Shown one piece after another: positions 45,891 through 54,987 of a DNA stretch of 64,000 nucleotides. The stretch covers positions 1 to 64,000 of the forward strand of contig NZ_JANIOF010000008.1 of the NCBI RefSeq assembly GCF_024733555.1, read 5' to 3'. The notes below the pieces were generated by a model, which had not been told where the DNA came from, made no database searches, and worked only from the letters and a program-made list of their open reading frames with translations. The position numbers and the translations under genes are program-made. Position 1 is the stretch's first letter. Each line of letters begins with the position of its first letter. Source of the DNA: Paenibacillus sp. SC116. Its GTDB lineage: Bacteria; Bacillota; Bacilli; Paenibacillales; Paenibacillaceae.

Positions 45891-47236
45891 TACGTTGTTG
45901 GCTGCATAATTGCAATGGCCTGTGAGCCCATTTGCTCCCAGCCACGACGGAAGGCATCTATTTTGATGCGATCTGTGCGTCCGAGTGGATCCAGGACATA
46001 CATATAATTTTTATCGTAGCCTGTTACGAGCAAAGAGTGCTCATAATAGGTAATGCGGACAGGCCCAGTCGGCGTTTGCCATTGATGCCAAGCTTTTTCA
46101 GGGACAGCATCGTATAAGGTGGTGTGAATGACCCATACTGGTATTCCTTGACCGACCGTATATTTCAGATGCTCAAAAGTCGTACCTGTAATATCCGCTA
46201 CTCGACCTGGTGCATACTGCTCGGCTAATTCAGCGATTGGTTCATGATACACACCAAGTCCAGGGTTCTTAATATTGTACATATCGCCGACAAAGCCATC
46301 ATGCGGATTACCGAAGTGGATCGTATTGCCAACCTTCTTGTAAGGGGTTGGTTCTTTTTTGATCTGCTTGGCAAGTGTCATCTTATCTACGTCAATGTCA
46401 TTCGCATATAACAGCATCGCGAGCGCAGTTACCTCGCAACCACGAGGTAGTTCAGGCAGTTGCATAATAGCCTTGGCTTTCTTATGGCGTACCGTTATAG
46501 GGGATGGCTTAGCAGGATCCCATAACACTTGATTGCTGCCACGATAGGTCACCTTGCGACCAGAACTTTTCCTTGCATATGCGACAGCTTCATTCCACGT
46601 TTTAAATAATGCCTGACTATGATTGGACGCTTCTACTGTGAAAGAACCAAATGCTTCATAAGCAATATAAGAAGAGAGTTCTTCGCGCCAAGCAGTCATT
46701 CGGTCAGAGTCGGGCATATCTTTACTGCGAGATAACAGCACAACACCGTCTTCAATATGAAGGTTGCGGCCAAATGCTTCACTTGCCGCTCGCAGTGGAA
46801 CGTAGGTAATACCATCTTTCACCACAGGTTTGGTTTGAAGCTTGAGCGATTTTCCTTCTACTTGTGCTTGAGCCTTATTTAATTCGTATCGAATGCTTCC
46901 TTCTTCTGAAGTAAGCGCGATATTTCCTTGTTTATTGTTGTAAGTGAGCTCTGCATCGAAGCTGTCTGCTAAGAAGCGAGCAGGAATGAGTGTTTCGCCG
47001 CTATATTGATAGGGAGCGGCATTTTTCGTGTTAGAATCGATCGGTACTAAATACGGACCTACAATTGCCGTGTTGCTATACAACATGAGCACAATATCAT
47101 CGGTAGGCATCTCGAATGAGAAGCGTCCTTCATTGATCTTGGACGATACCAGACGTTGTAATGGAAACACGCACAAGGTGATAATAATACAGAACAGTAG
47201 CCAGCGATTCGTCTGGCGAACAAGGCGCGACACCAT
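45890..47236 (-). CDS. Stalk-domain protein with C39-like peptidase domain
   Basis: A 448-residue protein. An N-terminal hydrophobic segment (LLFCIIITLCVFPLQRLVSS) is a signal anchor. Residues of about 60-170 form a copper-amine-oxidase-N-type stalk domain (GETLIPARFLADSFDAELTY, VKDGITYVPLRAASEAFGRN), common on Paenibacillus surface proteins. After a helical linker, residues of about 265-448 resemble the YvpB-type C39-like papain-fold domain. They show LPELPRGCEVTALAMLLYAN with the candidate nucleophile Cys, HTTLYDAVPEKAWHQWQTP, ITYYEHSLLVTGYDKNYMYV with the His, and LDPLGRT with an Asp. It is probably an extracellular cysteine protease or protein-binding relative; the substrate is unknown. 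Confidence 0.9.
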   Translation of the reverse strand: MVSRLVRQTNRWLLFCIIITLCVFPLQRLVSSKINEGRFSFEMPTDDIVLMLYSNTAIVGPYLVPIDSNTKNAAPYQYSGETLIPARFLADSFDAELTYNNKQGNIALTSEEGSIRYELNKAQAQVEGKSLKLQTKPVVKDGITYVPLRAASEAFGRNLHIEDGVVLLSRSKDMPDSDRMTAWREELSSYIAYEAFGSFTVEASNHSQALFKTWNEAVAYARKSSGRKVTYRGSNQVLWDPAKPSPITVRHKKAKAIMQLPELPRGCEVTALAMLLYANDIDVDKMTLAKQIKKEPTPYKKVGNTIHFGNPHDGFVGDMYNIKNPGLGVYHEPIAELAEQYAPGRVADITGTTFEHLKYTVGQGIPVWVIHTTLYDAVPEKAWHQWQTPTGPVRITYYEHSLLVTGYDKNYMYVLDPLGRTDRIKIDAFRRGWEQMGSQAIAIMQPTT

Positions 47237-47330
47237 TGCATCCTCCTACTAGTTACGTGGACATAGTTATACTTATTTATCGGATAGGAGAGGTGGAAAT
47301 GTTAGTTCAAAAGTTGATTTGAATAATAGA

Positions 47331-47358
47331 AAAAGCCCTCTTGCGAGGGCTTTTGAAG
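47331..47358 (-). terminator. Terminator of trpB
   Basis: AAAAGCCCTC (47331-47340) and GAGGGCTTTT (47345-47354) form a 10-bp stem with loop TTGC, placed about 50 bp past the trpB stop on the minus strand, with T residues at the end. Confidence 0.85.
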
Positions 47359-47406
47359 CTAAATGGGAAATATTATGTTGCCTAATCATAAAAGATCTTT
47401 ACGATC

Positions 47407-48576
47407 TCAACTGGATTTCTTCAGCATCTCATAGACTTGTTCCACGTCTTTATCTCCGCGTCCAGAAATGTTAATGATAACAATCTCATCTTGCTTCATT
47501 TGCGGAGCTAGTTTTAGGGCGTATGCGACCGCGTGCGAACTTTCGAGCGCAGGGATAATGCCTTCTGTCTTGGATAACTGCATAAACGCATCCAGAACTT
47601 CTTCGTTCGACACCGTAACATATTCTGCGCGGCCTGATTCTTTCAAATAGCTATGCTCTGGTCCTATTCCTGGATAGTCGAGACCAGCTGCAATCGAGTA
47701 AGTAGGAGCTGGATTTCCGTTCTCATCTAGCAGAACGAGACATTTGAAACCATGAAGAACAGCTGGTACCCCTTGTGTTAGTGCCGGAGCCTGGTCAGGT
47801 TCCACACCGATAACGCGGACACTAGGCTCATCCAAATAATGTGCAAATGCGCCAATCGCATTGCTTCCGCCGCCTACGCATGCAATGATGGCATCTGGAA
47901 GCCTACCCTCTGCTTTCCATATTTGTTCTTTCGACTCGCTGCTAATGATCGCTTGGAAATGACGAACGATCGTAGGGAATGGATGTGGTCCAACGGCAGA
48001 TCCAAGCAAATAAAACGTCGTTTCATAATTCATAACTAAGTCATTCAAGGCCTCATCGACAGCATCTTTAAGTCGTCCTTGCCCTTTATCTACAGAAACC
48101 ACGGTAGCGCCCAGCATTTCCATGCGGAACACATTGAGTGCTTGACGGCGAATATCTTCAGCTCCCATATAAATGACGCAATCTATCCCGAACATTGCAC
48201 AAACGGTAGCCGTTGCAACACCATGCTGGCCTGCGCCTGTTTCAGCGATAACGCGTTTCGCACCCATACGCTTAGCGAGAAGAATTTGGCCCAGAACATT
48301 GTTAATTTTATGAGAGCCAGTGTGATTCAAATCTTCACGCTTCAAATAGATACGAGCACCGCCCAACTGCTCTGTTAAATGTTTCGCATAGGTAAGTGGA
48401 CTCGGTCGACCGACATACTCACGCAAGTAGTATTCGAATTCTGCTATAAATTCAGCGTCATCCTTGTAAGTCTCAAATGCTTCTGCTAAATGATCCAGCA
48501 CCCCTTGTAATGCTGGTGGAACGTAACTTCCCCCGAATGAACCAAACATGCCTGGAGTAGATGTTGTCATAGTCAT
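47407..48576 (-). CDS. trpB: Tryptophan synthase beta chain, stand-alone
   Basis: A 389-residue TrpB: joins indole and serine to make tryptophan. Motifs are complete: GSFGGSYVPPAL, YLKREDLNHTGSHKINNVLG with the PLP Lys, AETGAGQHGVATATVCAMFG, CVGGGSNAIGAF and SGRGDKDVEQV. AGGGGGAC lies before the ATG. Normally trpB is followed by trpA, whose product supplies indole through a tunnel. Here no trpA or other trp gene adjoins, and terminator and promoter isolate it. It may be the only copy, separated from the operon, or a second copy. Confidence 0.96.
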   Translation of the reverse strand: MTMTTSTPGMFGSFGGSYVPPALQGVLDHLAEAFETYKDDAEFIAEFEYYLREYVGRPSPLTYAKHLTEQLGGARIYLKREDLNHTGSHKINNVLGQILLAKRMGAKRVIAETGAGQHGVATATVCAMFGIDCVIYMGAEDIRRQALNVFRMEMLGATVVSVDKGQGRLKDAVDEALNDLVMNYETTFYLLGSAVGPHPFPTIVRHFQAIISSESKEQIWKAEGRLPDAIIACVGGGSNAIGAFAHYLDEPSVRVIGVEPDQAPALTQGVPAVLHGFKCLVLLDENGNPAPTYSIAAGLDYPGIGPEHSYLKESGRAEYVTVSNEEVLDAFMQLSKTEGIIPALESSHAVAYALKLAPQMKQDEIVIINISGRGDKDVEQVYEMLKKSS

Positions 48577-48772
48577 GGTTTGTCCCCCTGTTCGAGAATA
48601 AATAGAATGGAAAAAGGTTGAAATATTCTTATTTTAGCGGAGATTATAATGGAAAGTCTATCCTTTTAAGTGTGATAGAGAAGATATTTCTTCATCTTTA
48701 CTCTTGATTATTTTTACTCGTGATTCGTAGCCCATAAGTGTAGTTTGCTTGGTGTAGGGTCTATGTTTAATA

Positions 48773-48825
48773 TTGGATTACAAAGATATAAATGATATAA
48801 TCAATATGTGTTGGAAGCGCTATCG
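48773..48825 (+). promoter_or_regulatory. Promoter and cre-like site of the ROK kinase
   Basis: TTGGAT (48773-48778) and TATAAT (48796-48801) with a 17-bp spacer make a good sigma-A promoter. TGGAAGCGCTATCG (48812-48825), just after the expected transcription start, fits the CcpA cre consensus at 12 of 14 positions, a location suited to roadblock repression. The remaining 48577-48772 shows nothing further. Confidence 0.55.
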
Positions 48826-48897
48826 TAAGACGATACTTTCCTATCGGCAGCGTTTCGTGTAGAGGAGAGAGCAGTTCGAAGGAGCGGAGATACGAAC

Positions 48898-49782
48898 ATG
48901 ACAGTACTGGGAGCTATTGAAGGCGGCGGCACGAAGTTCGTCGTCGGAATTGGAACATCGGATGGAAACATTATTGAAACGGAATCATTCCCGACAACAA
49001 CTCCAGAAGAGACGATGGAGCGTACGGTGCAATTTTTCCAAAACAAAGGTGTGGAAGCGATCGGGTTCGGCTCATTTGGCCCTGTGGATTTGAATCGTGC
49101 TAGTGATACGTATGGTCATATTGCAAAGACACCGAAACCGCATTGGAGCGGGTATGATGTTGTTGGACACTTGAAGCGTCATTTCCAAGTGCCAATCGGA
49201 TTCGATACCGATGTGAATGCGGCAGCGCTTGGTGAAGCGACATGGGGTGCAGCACGAGGATTGAACAGTTGCTTGTATATTACAATCGGTACTGGCATTG
49301 GTGCAGGTGCTGTTGTAGAAGGGAAGCTCGTACATGGACTGACTCATCCTGAAATGGGGCATATCGTCGTGCCTCGTCATATAGATGATACGTATGCGGG
49401 CAAATGTCCTTACCACGGCGACTGCTTGGAAGGCTTGGCAGCAGGACCAGCGATTGAAGAGCGTTGGGGCGTTAAGGCTTACGAGTTGGGCGAAGACCAT
49501 CAGGCATGGGAGTTCCAAGCTCACTATATTGCTCAAGCATTAATGAATTATATTTTGATCTTGTCCCCTGAGAAAATTGTGCTGGGCGGCGGCGTATCTA
49601 AGCAACGTCATTTGTTCCCTCGTATACACGAGAAATTGCGCCAGCTATTGAATGGGTATGTGCAGCACTCGGCTATTTTGACGGATACAGCTTCCTATAT
49701 CGTATCTCCAGGCCTAGAGGATCGTGCAGGTATTACGGGCTCTCTGGCATTGGCAGTGCAAGCATTACATGAGCAGCGTTAA
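48898..49782 (+). CDS. ROK-family sugar kinase, fructokinase-like
   Basis: A 294-residue ROK kinase. The phosphate-binding motif GAIEGGGTKFVVGIGT opens the protein. Next are GFGSFGPVDLNRASDTYGHI, FDTDVNAAALGEATWGAARG (catalytic Asp), LYITIGTGIGAGAVVEGKLV and the zinc-binding HPEMGHIVVPRH...CPYHGDCLEGLAAGPA. The short zinc loop and length match the Bacillus GmuE/YdhR fructokinases. The likely reaction is fructose to fructose 6-phosphate with ATP; other hexoses are possible. It is a single-gene unit with a possible CcpA site and a downstream terminator. Confidence 0.92.
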   Translation: MTVLGAIEGGGTKFVVGIGTSDGNIIETESFPTTTPEETMERTVQFFQNKGVEAIGFGSFGPVDLNRASDTYGHIAKTPKPHWSGYDVVGHLKRHFQVPIGFDTDVNAAALGEATWGAARGLNSCLYITIGTGIGAGAVVEGKLVHGLTHPEMGHIVVPRHIDDTYAGKCPYHGDCLEGLAAGPAIEERWGVKAYELGEDHQAWEFQAHYIAQALMNYILILSPEKIVLGGGVSKQRHLFPRIHEKLRQLLNGYVQHSAILTDTASYIVSPGLEDRAGITGSLALAVQALHEQR

Positions 49783-49933
49783 TTGATGATTAACTGGTGC
49801 GCAAATCGGTGCCGTTAATAAGGTTGTAGATAGAAACGTCGTTATTGTTTTTAAATATAACTTAGCAATAAAAAGCGTCCCACATTCGTGGAGATTCTGT
49901 TTATAGCTAGTAGTTTGAGTATTGCTTCAATAG

Positions 49934-49990
49934 AAGCCTCCAAACATCCTCTCTTGAACATTAACATTGGATGCTTGGAGGCTTTTTTGC
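49934..49990 (+). terminator. Terminator-like hairpin after the ROK kinase
   Basis: AAGCCTCCAAACATCC (49934-49949) pairs with GGATGCTTGGAGGCTT (49969-49984, one mismatch), followed by TTTT. It lies 150 bp past the stop. Confidence 0.75.
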
Positions 49991-50199
49991 TTGTATTGTA
50001 TATAGTATAGACTCTTGCCTTGTAGCAAACAGGTATATTGGACACACATACAACGGACAAATAAGTAGTTACGAAACCGATACGAATTTCCGTGTGATAG
50101 CCGTGTAGAAACCTAAAAACCTAAAAACCAAAACCCCAAAAAGAACGTCTTCGCTCCATACTAAGTTGATCCTCTCTACTTTATCCGCTAAGACCTATC

Positions 50200-50402
50200 T
50201 GTTTGTAAGAATTCCTGCGAAAATACATCAATTGAGCCCTCTTTTTGCCTTAAGCAGCTAATTCCTGCGATTCTGCATCCTTTTCTAGCTGTTTTCCTTA
50301 CTAAACTTAAAAGTGAAGTAAAAGCCTGCACATCCGCATCAATTTCCCTTGTGTAACTACTTTTGACTTAAAAGTATGCACTTTTGCAGTTATGCAGTTA
50401 GA
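50200..50402. repeat. Dispersed repeat, degenerate copy D
   Basis: GAATTCCTGCGAAAATACAT (from 50210), CTAATTCCTGCGATTCTGCA (50256) and AAGTATGCACTTTTGCAGTT (from about 50371) carry the same words as the other dispersed elements, but the inverted pairing is poor. The flanking 49991-50199 and 50403-50640 are AT-rich with short A/C-rich runs (CTAAAAACC repeated near 50110) and no gene. Confidence 0.45.
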
Positions 50403-50646
50403 AGTACGTCGAACCTTACAACTTAATCAGCGGGCACACCAAAACACCAAAGGAAGCTTGGGAGAGTTTGTACTTTTCATTTTTAAAATGCTTGGGATAT
50501 ACGACTCAATGTGTTTAAAGATTTATTTCGGATCAGTCATATAGGTGCTCTTATTTCAATAGAGTTTGTGATTAAGGAAACGGAATGGGATTAGGTTTAA
50601 CAGTTGATGATTGAGATGGTTTCATATACAATACAACTTGCGTAAA

Positions 50647-50681
50647 GTGTTAACCCATATGTTTTAGTATAAGGTTTACAA
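50647..50681 (+). promoter_or_regulatory. BirA biotin operator
   Basis: GTGTTAACC (50647-50655) and GGTTTACAA (50673-50681) are the two arms of a BirA operator (consensus TTGTWAACC and its complement) with a 17-bp spacer, one more than the E. coli spacing I recall. It lies 45 bp before bioD and includes a possible -10 (TATAAG near 50669). The biotin operon should be repressed when biotin is sufficient. Confidence 0.8.
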
Positions 50682-50725
50682 ATATAACGAATATGAGGTA
50701 TCTACAGTAAATAAAGAGGTGAACG

Positions 50726-51505
50726 ATGGCGCTTCTTGATAGACGTTTTGGCAAAGGGTTATTTATATCAGCGACAGGGACAGAAATAGGAAAAACGGTT
50801 GTCGCTTCAGGAATTTCACATTGGATGCATATACATAAGTTAGGCACAACTGCACTTTGGAAACCGATCCAAAGCGGAGTGGAGTTAGGAAGCATAGAGG
50901 CAGATAGTTATCTGTTGTTGAAAGGTTCAGGGTTGACAAATGTGGAGGAACGTAACCTCGTTACATGGACTTTTCGCGAACCGTTGGCACCATGGGCCGC
51001 TGCTAAGCGAGAGGGTCTGGAAATCGGCATGACAGAGCTTATTGCAGAAGGTGAGCGGAGAATGGAAGCAGCAGACAGGCTCGTTATTGAGGGAGCGGGT
51101 GGTGTGGCTGTTCCATTTAATGCTCGGCATACGATGTCGGATTTGGTCGCGGCGCTTCAATTGCCTATGTTAATCGTAGCTGCTCCGATGCTGGGAACGG
51201 TAAGCCATACGGTTACAGCAGTGCAATATGCCCAATCAAGAGGCGTGAAGGATATTGCGGTTGTGTTTGGTGCCGCGTTGATTAAGCCGACCTCTCAAGG
51301 GAACAAAGCTGCTTATGAGCAGCAGTTGCACGAAAATGCCGAGATGATTGAGTCGTTAGCTGAAGTTCCGGTATTAGGCGCTGTGCCATATCTTCCGCAC
51401 CCCAATAGGATGGATGAGGAACTTTGGGTCAACTGGCGTAAAGATTGGCTGCGTGAAACAGCTCATATAACAGCTTTGTATGATTGGTTGAATGCTCGGT
51501 TGTAA
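50726..51505 (+). CDS. bioD: Dethiobiotin synthetase
   Basis: A 259-residue BioD: ATP-dependent ring closure of diaminopelargonic acid with CO2. The P-loop FISATGTEIGKTVVASGI, WKPIQSG and VIEGAGGVAVPFN are diagnostic. GAGGTGA provides the ribosome binding site. It is the first gene of the biotin operon, directly behind the BirA operator. It ends 28 bp before bioB, so the two are probably co-translated. In many Firmicutes bioA adjoins; it is absent here. Confidence 0.96.
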   Translation: MALLDRRFGKGLFISATGTEIGKTVVASGISHWMHIHKLGTTALWKPIQSGVELGSIEADSYLLLKGSGLTNVEERNLVTWTFREPLAPWAAAKREGLEIGMTELIAEGERRMEAADRLVIEGAGGVAVPFNARHTMSDLVAALQLPMLIVAAPMLGTVSHTVTAVQYAQSRGVKDIAVVFGAALIKPTSQGNKAAYEQQLHENAEMIESLAEVPVLGAVPYLPHPNRMDEELWVNWRKDWLRETAHITALYDWLNARL

Positions 51506-51533
51506 AAGAACAATTCGATATATAGGTGAGAGG

Positions 51534-52544
51534 ATGGGGAAGAAGATGTCTATGATGATGGTGGAGCAAGATTGGTTAGGGTTAGCGCGTAAAGCAATTG
51601 CTGGGGAGTCGATTACACGTGAGGAAGCGCTAAGTATAATCAGAGCGGATGATGATGAAGTATTGGCGATTATGGATGCTGCATTCCGTATAAGAAAGCA
51701 GTTTTACGGTAAAAAAGTAAAGCTCAATCTCATTATTAATGCGAAAAGTGGCTTATGCCCAGAAGACTGTGGCTATTGCTCACAATCTCGTGTTGCGACT
51801 ACTCCTGTCGATAAATACCCGTTGCTTGAGAAAGGTGTGCTCATAGACGGTGCCCGCAGAGCAATGGAAATGCAGGTGGGTACGTATTGCATCGTAGCCA
51901 GCGGACGTGGGCCGACGAATCGTGAACTGAATCAAGTAATTGAAGCCGTGCAGGAAATTAAGTCATCTATGCCGATGAAAATATGTGCTTGTCTCGGTAT
52001 TTTGTCTGAAGAGCAAGCGAAACGGCTTAAAGAAGCAGGCGTAGATCGATACAATCATAATCTCAATACGAGTGCTGATCATTACTCTCATATTACTTCT
52101 ACCCACACTTACGAGGATAGAATTGAAACGGTTGAGACAGCTAAGTATGCTGGCATGTCACCTTGTTCTGGTGTCATTATCGGCATGGGAGAATCGGATG
52201 AGCAGCTGGTGGATGTAGCGTTTGCTCTTCGTGAAATTGATGCGGATTCCATTCCTGTGAACTTTTTAAATGCGATTCCGGGAACGCCGCTTGAGAAGCT
52301 GTCTAATTTGGATCCTCGACGCTGCTTGAAGGCATTGGCTTTGTTACGGTTCGTATGTCCGACAAAGGAGATTCGGGCTTCTGGCGGTAGGGAAGTTAAT
52401 TTGCGCTCTATGCAAGTGTTGGCGCTCTATGCTGCTAACTCGGTGTTTGTTGGCAACTATTTGACGACAGAGGGACAAGAGGCTTCTGCTGATCACGCCA
52501 TGATTGAAGATATCGGATTCGAGATTGAAAAATGTGCACTGTAG
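51534..52544 (+). CDS. bioB: Biotin synthase
   Basis: A 336-residue radical S-adenosylmethionine enzyme that inserts sulfur into dethiobiotin. The radical-SAM cluster is CPEDCGYCSQS. Further motifs are YCIVASGRGPTNRELN, YNHNLNTSADHYSHITSTHT (second cluster ligands) and NFLNAIPGTPLE. I start at ATG 51534 (after AGGTGAGAGG); the downstream ATG at 51546 is an alternative. The longer in-frame ORF to 51492 would overlap bioD. Confidence 0.97.
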   Translation: MGKKMSMMMVEQDWLGLARKAIAGESITREEALSIIRADDDEVLAIMDAAFRIRKQFYGKKVKLNLIINAKSGLCPEDCGYCSQSRVATTPVDKYPLLEKGVLIDGARRAMEMQVGTYCIVASGRGPTNRELNQVIEAVQEIKSSMPMKICACLGILSEEQAKRLKEAGVDRYNHNLNTSADHYSHITSTHTYEDRIETVETAKYAGMSPCSGVIIGMGESDEQLVDVAFALREIDADSIPVNFLNAIPGTPLEKLSNLDPRRCLKALALLRFVCPTKEIRASGGREVNLRSMQVLALYAANSVFVGNYLTTEGQEASADHAMIEDIGFEIEKCAL

Positions 52545-52602
52545 GTCATAGTGAAAAAATATATGCAGGGAAACTGGTGCGGAGGAGGTTCTTCCTCAAA
52601 CG

Positions 52603-53811
52603 ATGAGTTCAACAAGATACGATTGGATGCATCAGGAACTGGAGCGATTGGAAGCTGAAGATCGTCTACGCAGTATGACGGAGAGCCATTGGCTGGACGA
52701 TGGTTTTATGGAACGAGACGGAGTTCGTATGCTGAATCTTGCATCCAATCATTATTTGGGATTGAATCCGTGGTTGGATGACTGCGGTTGGGAGCAAGTA
52801 AAGGCATGGTGCCGGCAGTATGGTGAGCCAGGCGTGCGTATTGGCTCGGGAGCTTCGAGGCTCATATCTGGTCATGATGGGGTGCATGCTCAGTTAGAGC
52901 GGGAGATAGCAAAATTCAAAGGACGGCAGGCTGCGCTCGTGTTCACGAGTGGATATATGGCCAACGTTGGTAGCATTGCTGCGCTAGTAGGACGGAATGA
53001 TGCTGTGTTCAGTGATCGATTGAATCATGCCAGCATTGTAGATGGAGCATTGTTAAGCCGAGCTCACATGTATCGGTATTCGCATCTTGATATGAACAAG
53101 CTGGAGTATCAGTTGCAACAGTGGAGCAAGACGCTGGAGGGAAAACGCAATCAAGCGTTGATCGTAAGCGATGCGGTATTTAGTATGGATGGCACCGTTG
53201 CGCCATTACGTGATCTGGTATTGCTGAAGGAGCGCTATAATGCGCTCCTTCTTATTGATGAGGCGCATAGCAGCGGTGTATATGGTGCTAAAGGGCGAGG
53301 TTTGTGCCATGAGCTAGGCATGCATGAACGTGTCGATATCGTGATGGGTACATTCGGTAAAGCATTTGGTGCAGTAGGAGCCTATATTGCTGCGGACGAC
53401 ATCGTGATTCGTTATATGATTAATCGCGCCCGTACGTTGATCTACAACACGGGATTGCCTCCGTTAATGGCGGCGCTCATACTTATGCGTTTGGAACAGG
53501 TGAAGGATGCGGATGATTCGCGGATAGCGCTTATGCGGAACGCTGTTCTACTGCGTGAAGGATTAAAAGGAGCGGGATTGAATGCAGGTGTGGGAAACAG
53601 CCATATCGTTCCGCTCATACTTGGTACAGATGAGAGGGCTGTGGCGATTAGCCGCAAGCTTGCTCAATCAGGGATAGCGGGTATTGCGATTAGACCGCCA
53701 ACCGTTCCAGAAGGTACGGCTCGAATTCGATTCACGCCGATGGCTTCTCAATCGGAAGATGAGCTGCGCAAAGCAGTTTCCATCATTACGAAGGTGGTTC
53801 GAGAAACCTGA
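52603..53811 (+). CDS. bioF: 8-amino-7-oxononanoate synthase
   Basis: A 402-residue PLP enzyme that condenses pimeloyl-thioester with alanine. Motifs: NLASNHYLGL, GSGASRLISGHDGVHAQLER, FTSGYMANVGSIAALVG, LLIDEAHSSGVYGAKGRG and MGTFGKAFGAVGAYIA with the PLP Lys. GGAGGAGG lies 14 bases before the ATG, and the intervening GTTCTTCCTC can pair with it (GAGGA/TCCTC), which could lower initiation. It follows bioB by 58 bp. Confidence 0.96.
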   Translation: MSSTRYDWMHQELERLEAEDRLRSMTESHWLDDGFMERDGVRMLNLASNHYLGLNPWLDDCGWEQVKAWCRQYGEPGVRIGSGASRLISGHDGVHAQLEREIAKFKGRQAALVFTSGYMANVGSIAALVGRNDAVFSDRLNHASIVDGALLSRAHMYRYSHLDMNKLEYQLQQWSKTLEGKRNQALIVSDAVFSMDGTVAPLRDLVLLKERYNALLLIDEAHSSGVYGAKGRGLCHELGMHERVDIVMGTFGKAFGAVGAYIAADDIVIRYMINRARTLIYNTGLPPLMAALILMRLEQVKDADDSRIALMRNAVLLREGLKGAGLNAGVGNSHIVPLILGTDERAVAISRKLAQSGIAGIAIRPPTVPEGTARIRFTPMASQSEDELRKAVSIITKVVRET

Positions 53812-53919
53812 GGGGAAGGGCAGAAGTACGCTGTGAACATTCATATAGATTCATATGAATTCATTGATGCAGGGTCTTATTGTGCACAAAGATGAGCGAG
53901 AAAGGGGGGGCTGGAGCCA

Positions 53920-54987
53920 ATGAACAGAAGCCAACTCAGCGTTAATGACAGTTATATATGGATTCACGGCTGGGGAGCCAGTGAACAGCTGTGGCACCAT
54001 GCTGCTAAGGCGCTTCCCGATGCGGCTCATCATTATGTTAGTTTTAGGGACTGCGATTCATCGGATGAAATGGCAGCAGAGATTATGGAACGAGTGGCTA
54101 CTGTAGCTGTAAACTCGCAGCGCTGCCATCTCGTCGGCTGGTCCATGGGCGGCATGCTGGCGATTGAGGCGGCTGCCAAGTGGTTACGCGAAGCGGGCAG
54201 TGGTATGCGAAGTGAAGAAGAAGTGAGACCATGCGATGCGGGTAGTGGCACGGGCAGTGGGGAAGGGTTAGAGCTACGTGGAGAGGAAAGTAGTATTCGA
54301 AGTGGGGAAGGCATAAGGTTGTGTGGAGAGGAAAATGGCATACGAAACGGGGAAAGCAAGGAGTTGCACAAAGCGGGAAGCGGGGAAGATATGAGGCTGC
54401 GCGAAGTGATAAGCAATGCGCGGAGCCGGGGAAATGTAAGGCTCCGGCAGCCTAACGAAGAGCTGCTCGCGAGCCTCGTGCTGGTGGGCTCGACGCTGCG
54501 ATTCGTCGCGCCGACCAGCACGGAGGGGTGGCCCCTGCGCGTATTGCAGCGCATGCGGCAGCGGCTGGCCGCCGCGCCAGAGCAAACGCTCCGCGAATTC
54601 GCGGTGCGCTTGCTAGCTCCGGCGGAGTGGCAGCAGCATGAGCCGTTGGAAGCGACGCTTATCGAGCGCTTCCAACAGCCTGGCTTTACGCCCGCGGGAT
54701 TGGACGCGGGCTTAGCCTACTTAGCATCCGCTAACTTAACGGATGCGTGGGCGCAGCTATGCGCAGCGCAGCTCCCCGTGTTATGGCTGCACGGGGAGCA
54801 AGACCCGCTAGTGCCTATAGGCGCGCAAGCAGAAGCGCGCCGCCTAGCGGGTCCCAACGCACGGTCCGTCGAATACCGGCGTCTAACCGGACAAGGGCAT
54901 GTCCCATTCTTGACCCATCCACGCGAATGGGATGAGGAGGTAAGCCGCTGGCATGAACAATTCCAGCTCCAACAAGTCACACCATAG
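53920..54987 (+). CDS. bioH: BioH-like pimeloyl-ACP methyl ester esterase with insertion
   Basis: An alpha/beta hydrolase with HGWGASEQLWHH, nucleophile elbow VGWSMGGML (Ser), acid LHGEQDPLVPIG (Asp) and base GQGHVPFL (His). In the BioC/BioH pathway this enzyme removes the methyl ester once the pimeloyl chain is complete. The 355-residue length exceeds the usual 255-260. Residues of about 90-177 are an added low-complexity, Gly/Ser/Glu/Arg-rich block of degenerate repeats (GSGTGSGEGLELRGEESSIR). It sits between the nucleophile elbow and LLASLVLVGSTLRFV. The second half of the gene is unusually G+C-rich. It overlaps bioC by 35 bp. Confidence 0.9.
   Translation: MNRSQLSVNDSYIWIHGWGASEQLWHHAAKALPDAAHHYVSFRDCDSSDEMAAEIMERVATVAVNSQRCHLVGWSMGGMLAIEAAAKWLREAGSGMRSEEEVRPCDAGSGTGSGEGLELRGEESSIRSGEGIRLCGEENGIRNGESKELHKAGSGEDMRLREVISNARSRGNVRLRQPNEELLASLVLVGSTLRFVAPTSTEGWPLRVLQRMRQRLAAAPEQTLREFAVRLLAPAEWQQHEPLEATLIERFQQPGFTPAGLDAGLAYLASANLTDAWAQLCAAQLPVLWLHGEQDPLVPIGAQAEARRLAGPNARSVEYRRLTGQGHVPFLTHPREWDEEVSRWHEQFQLQQVTP
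54190..54450 (+). repeat. Degenerate repeat insertion inside bioH
   Basis: The bases encode repeated motifs of GEG/GEE plus IRSGEGIRLCGEE-like segments, roughly 16-17 codons apart and diverged. The purine-rich sense strand leaves long frames open on the opposite strand, a sign of repeat expansion rather than of extra genes. Confidence 0.6.

Noticed and set aside
54033..54585. Minus-strand frames of 103 and 173 residues within bioH
   Set aside because: They result from purine-rich repeat codons of the sense strand and have no start signals.
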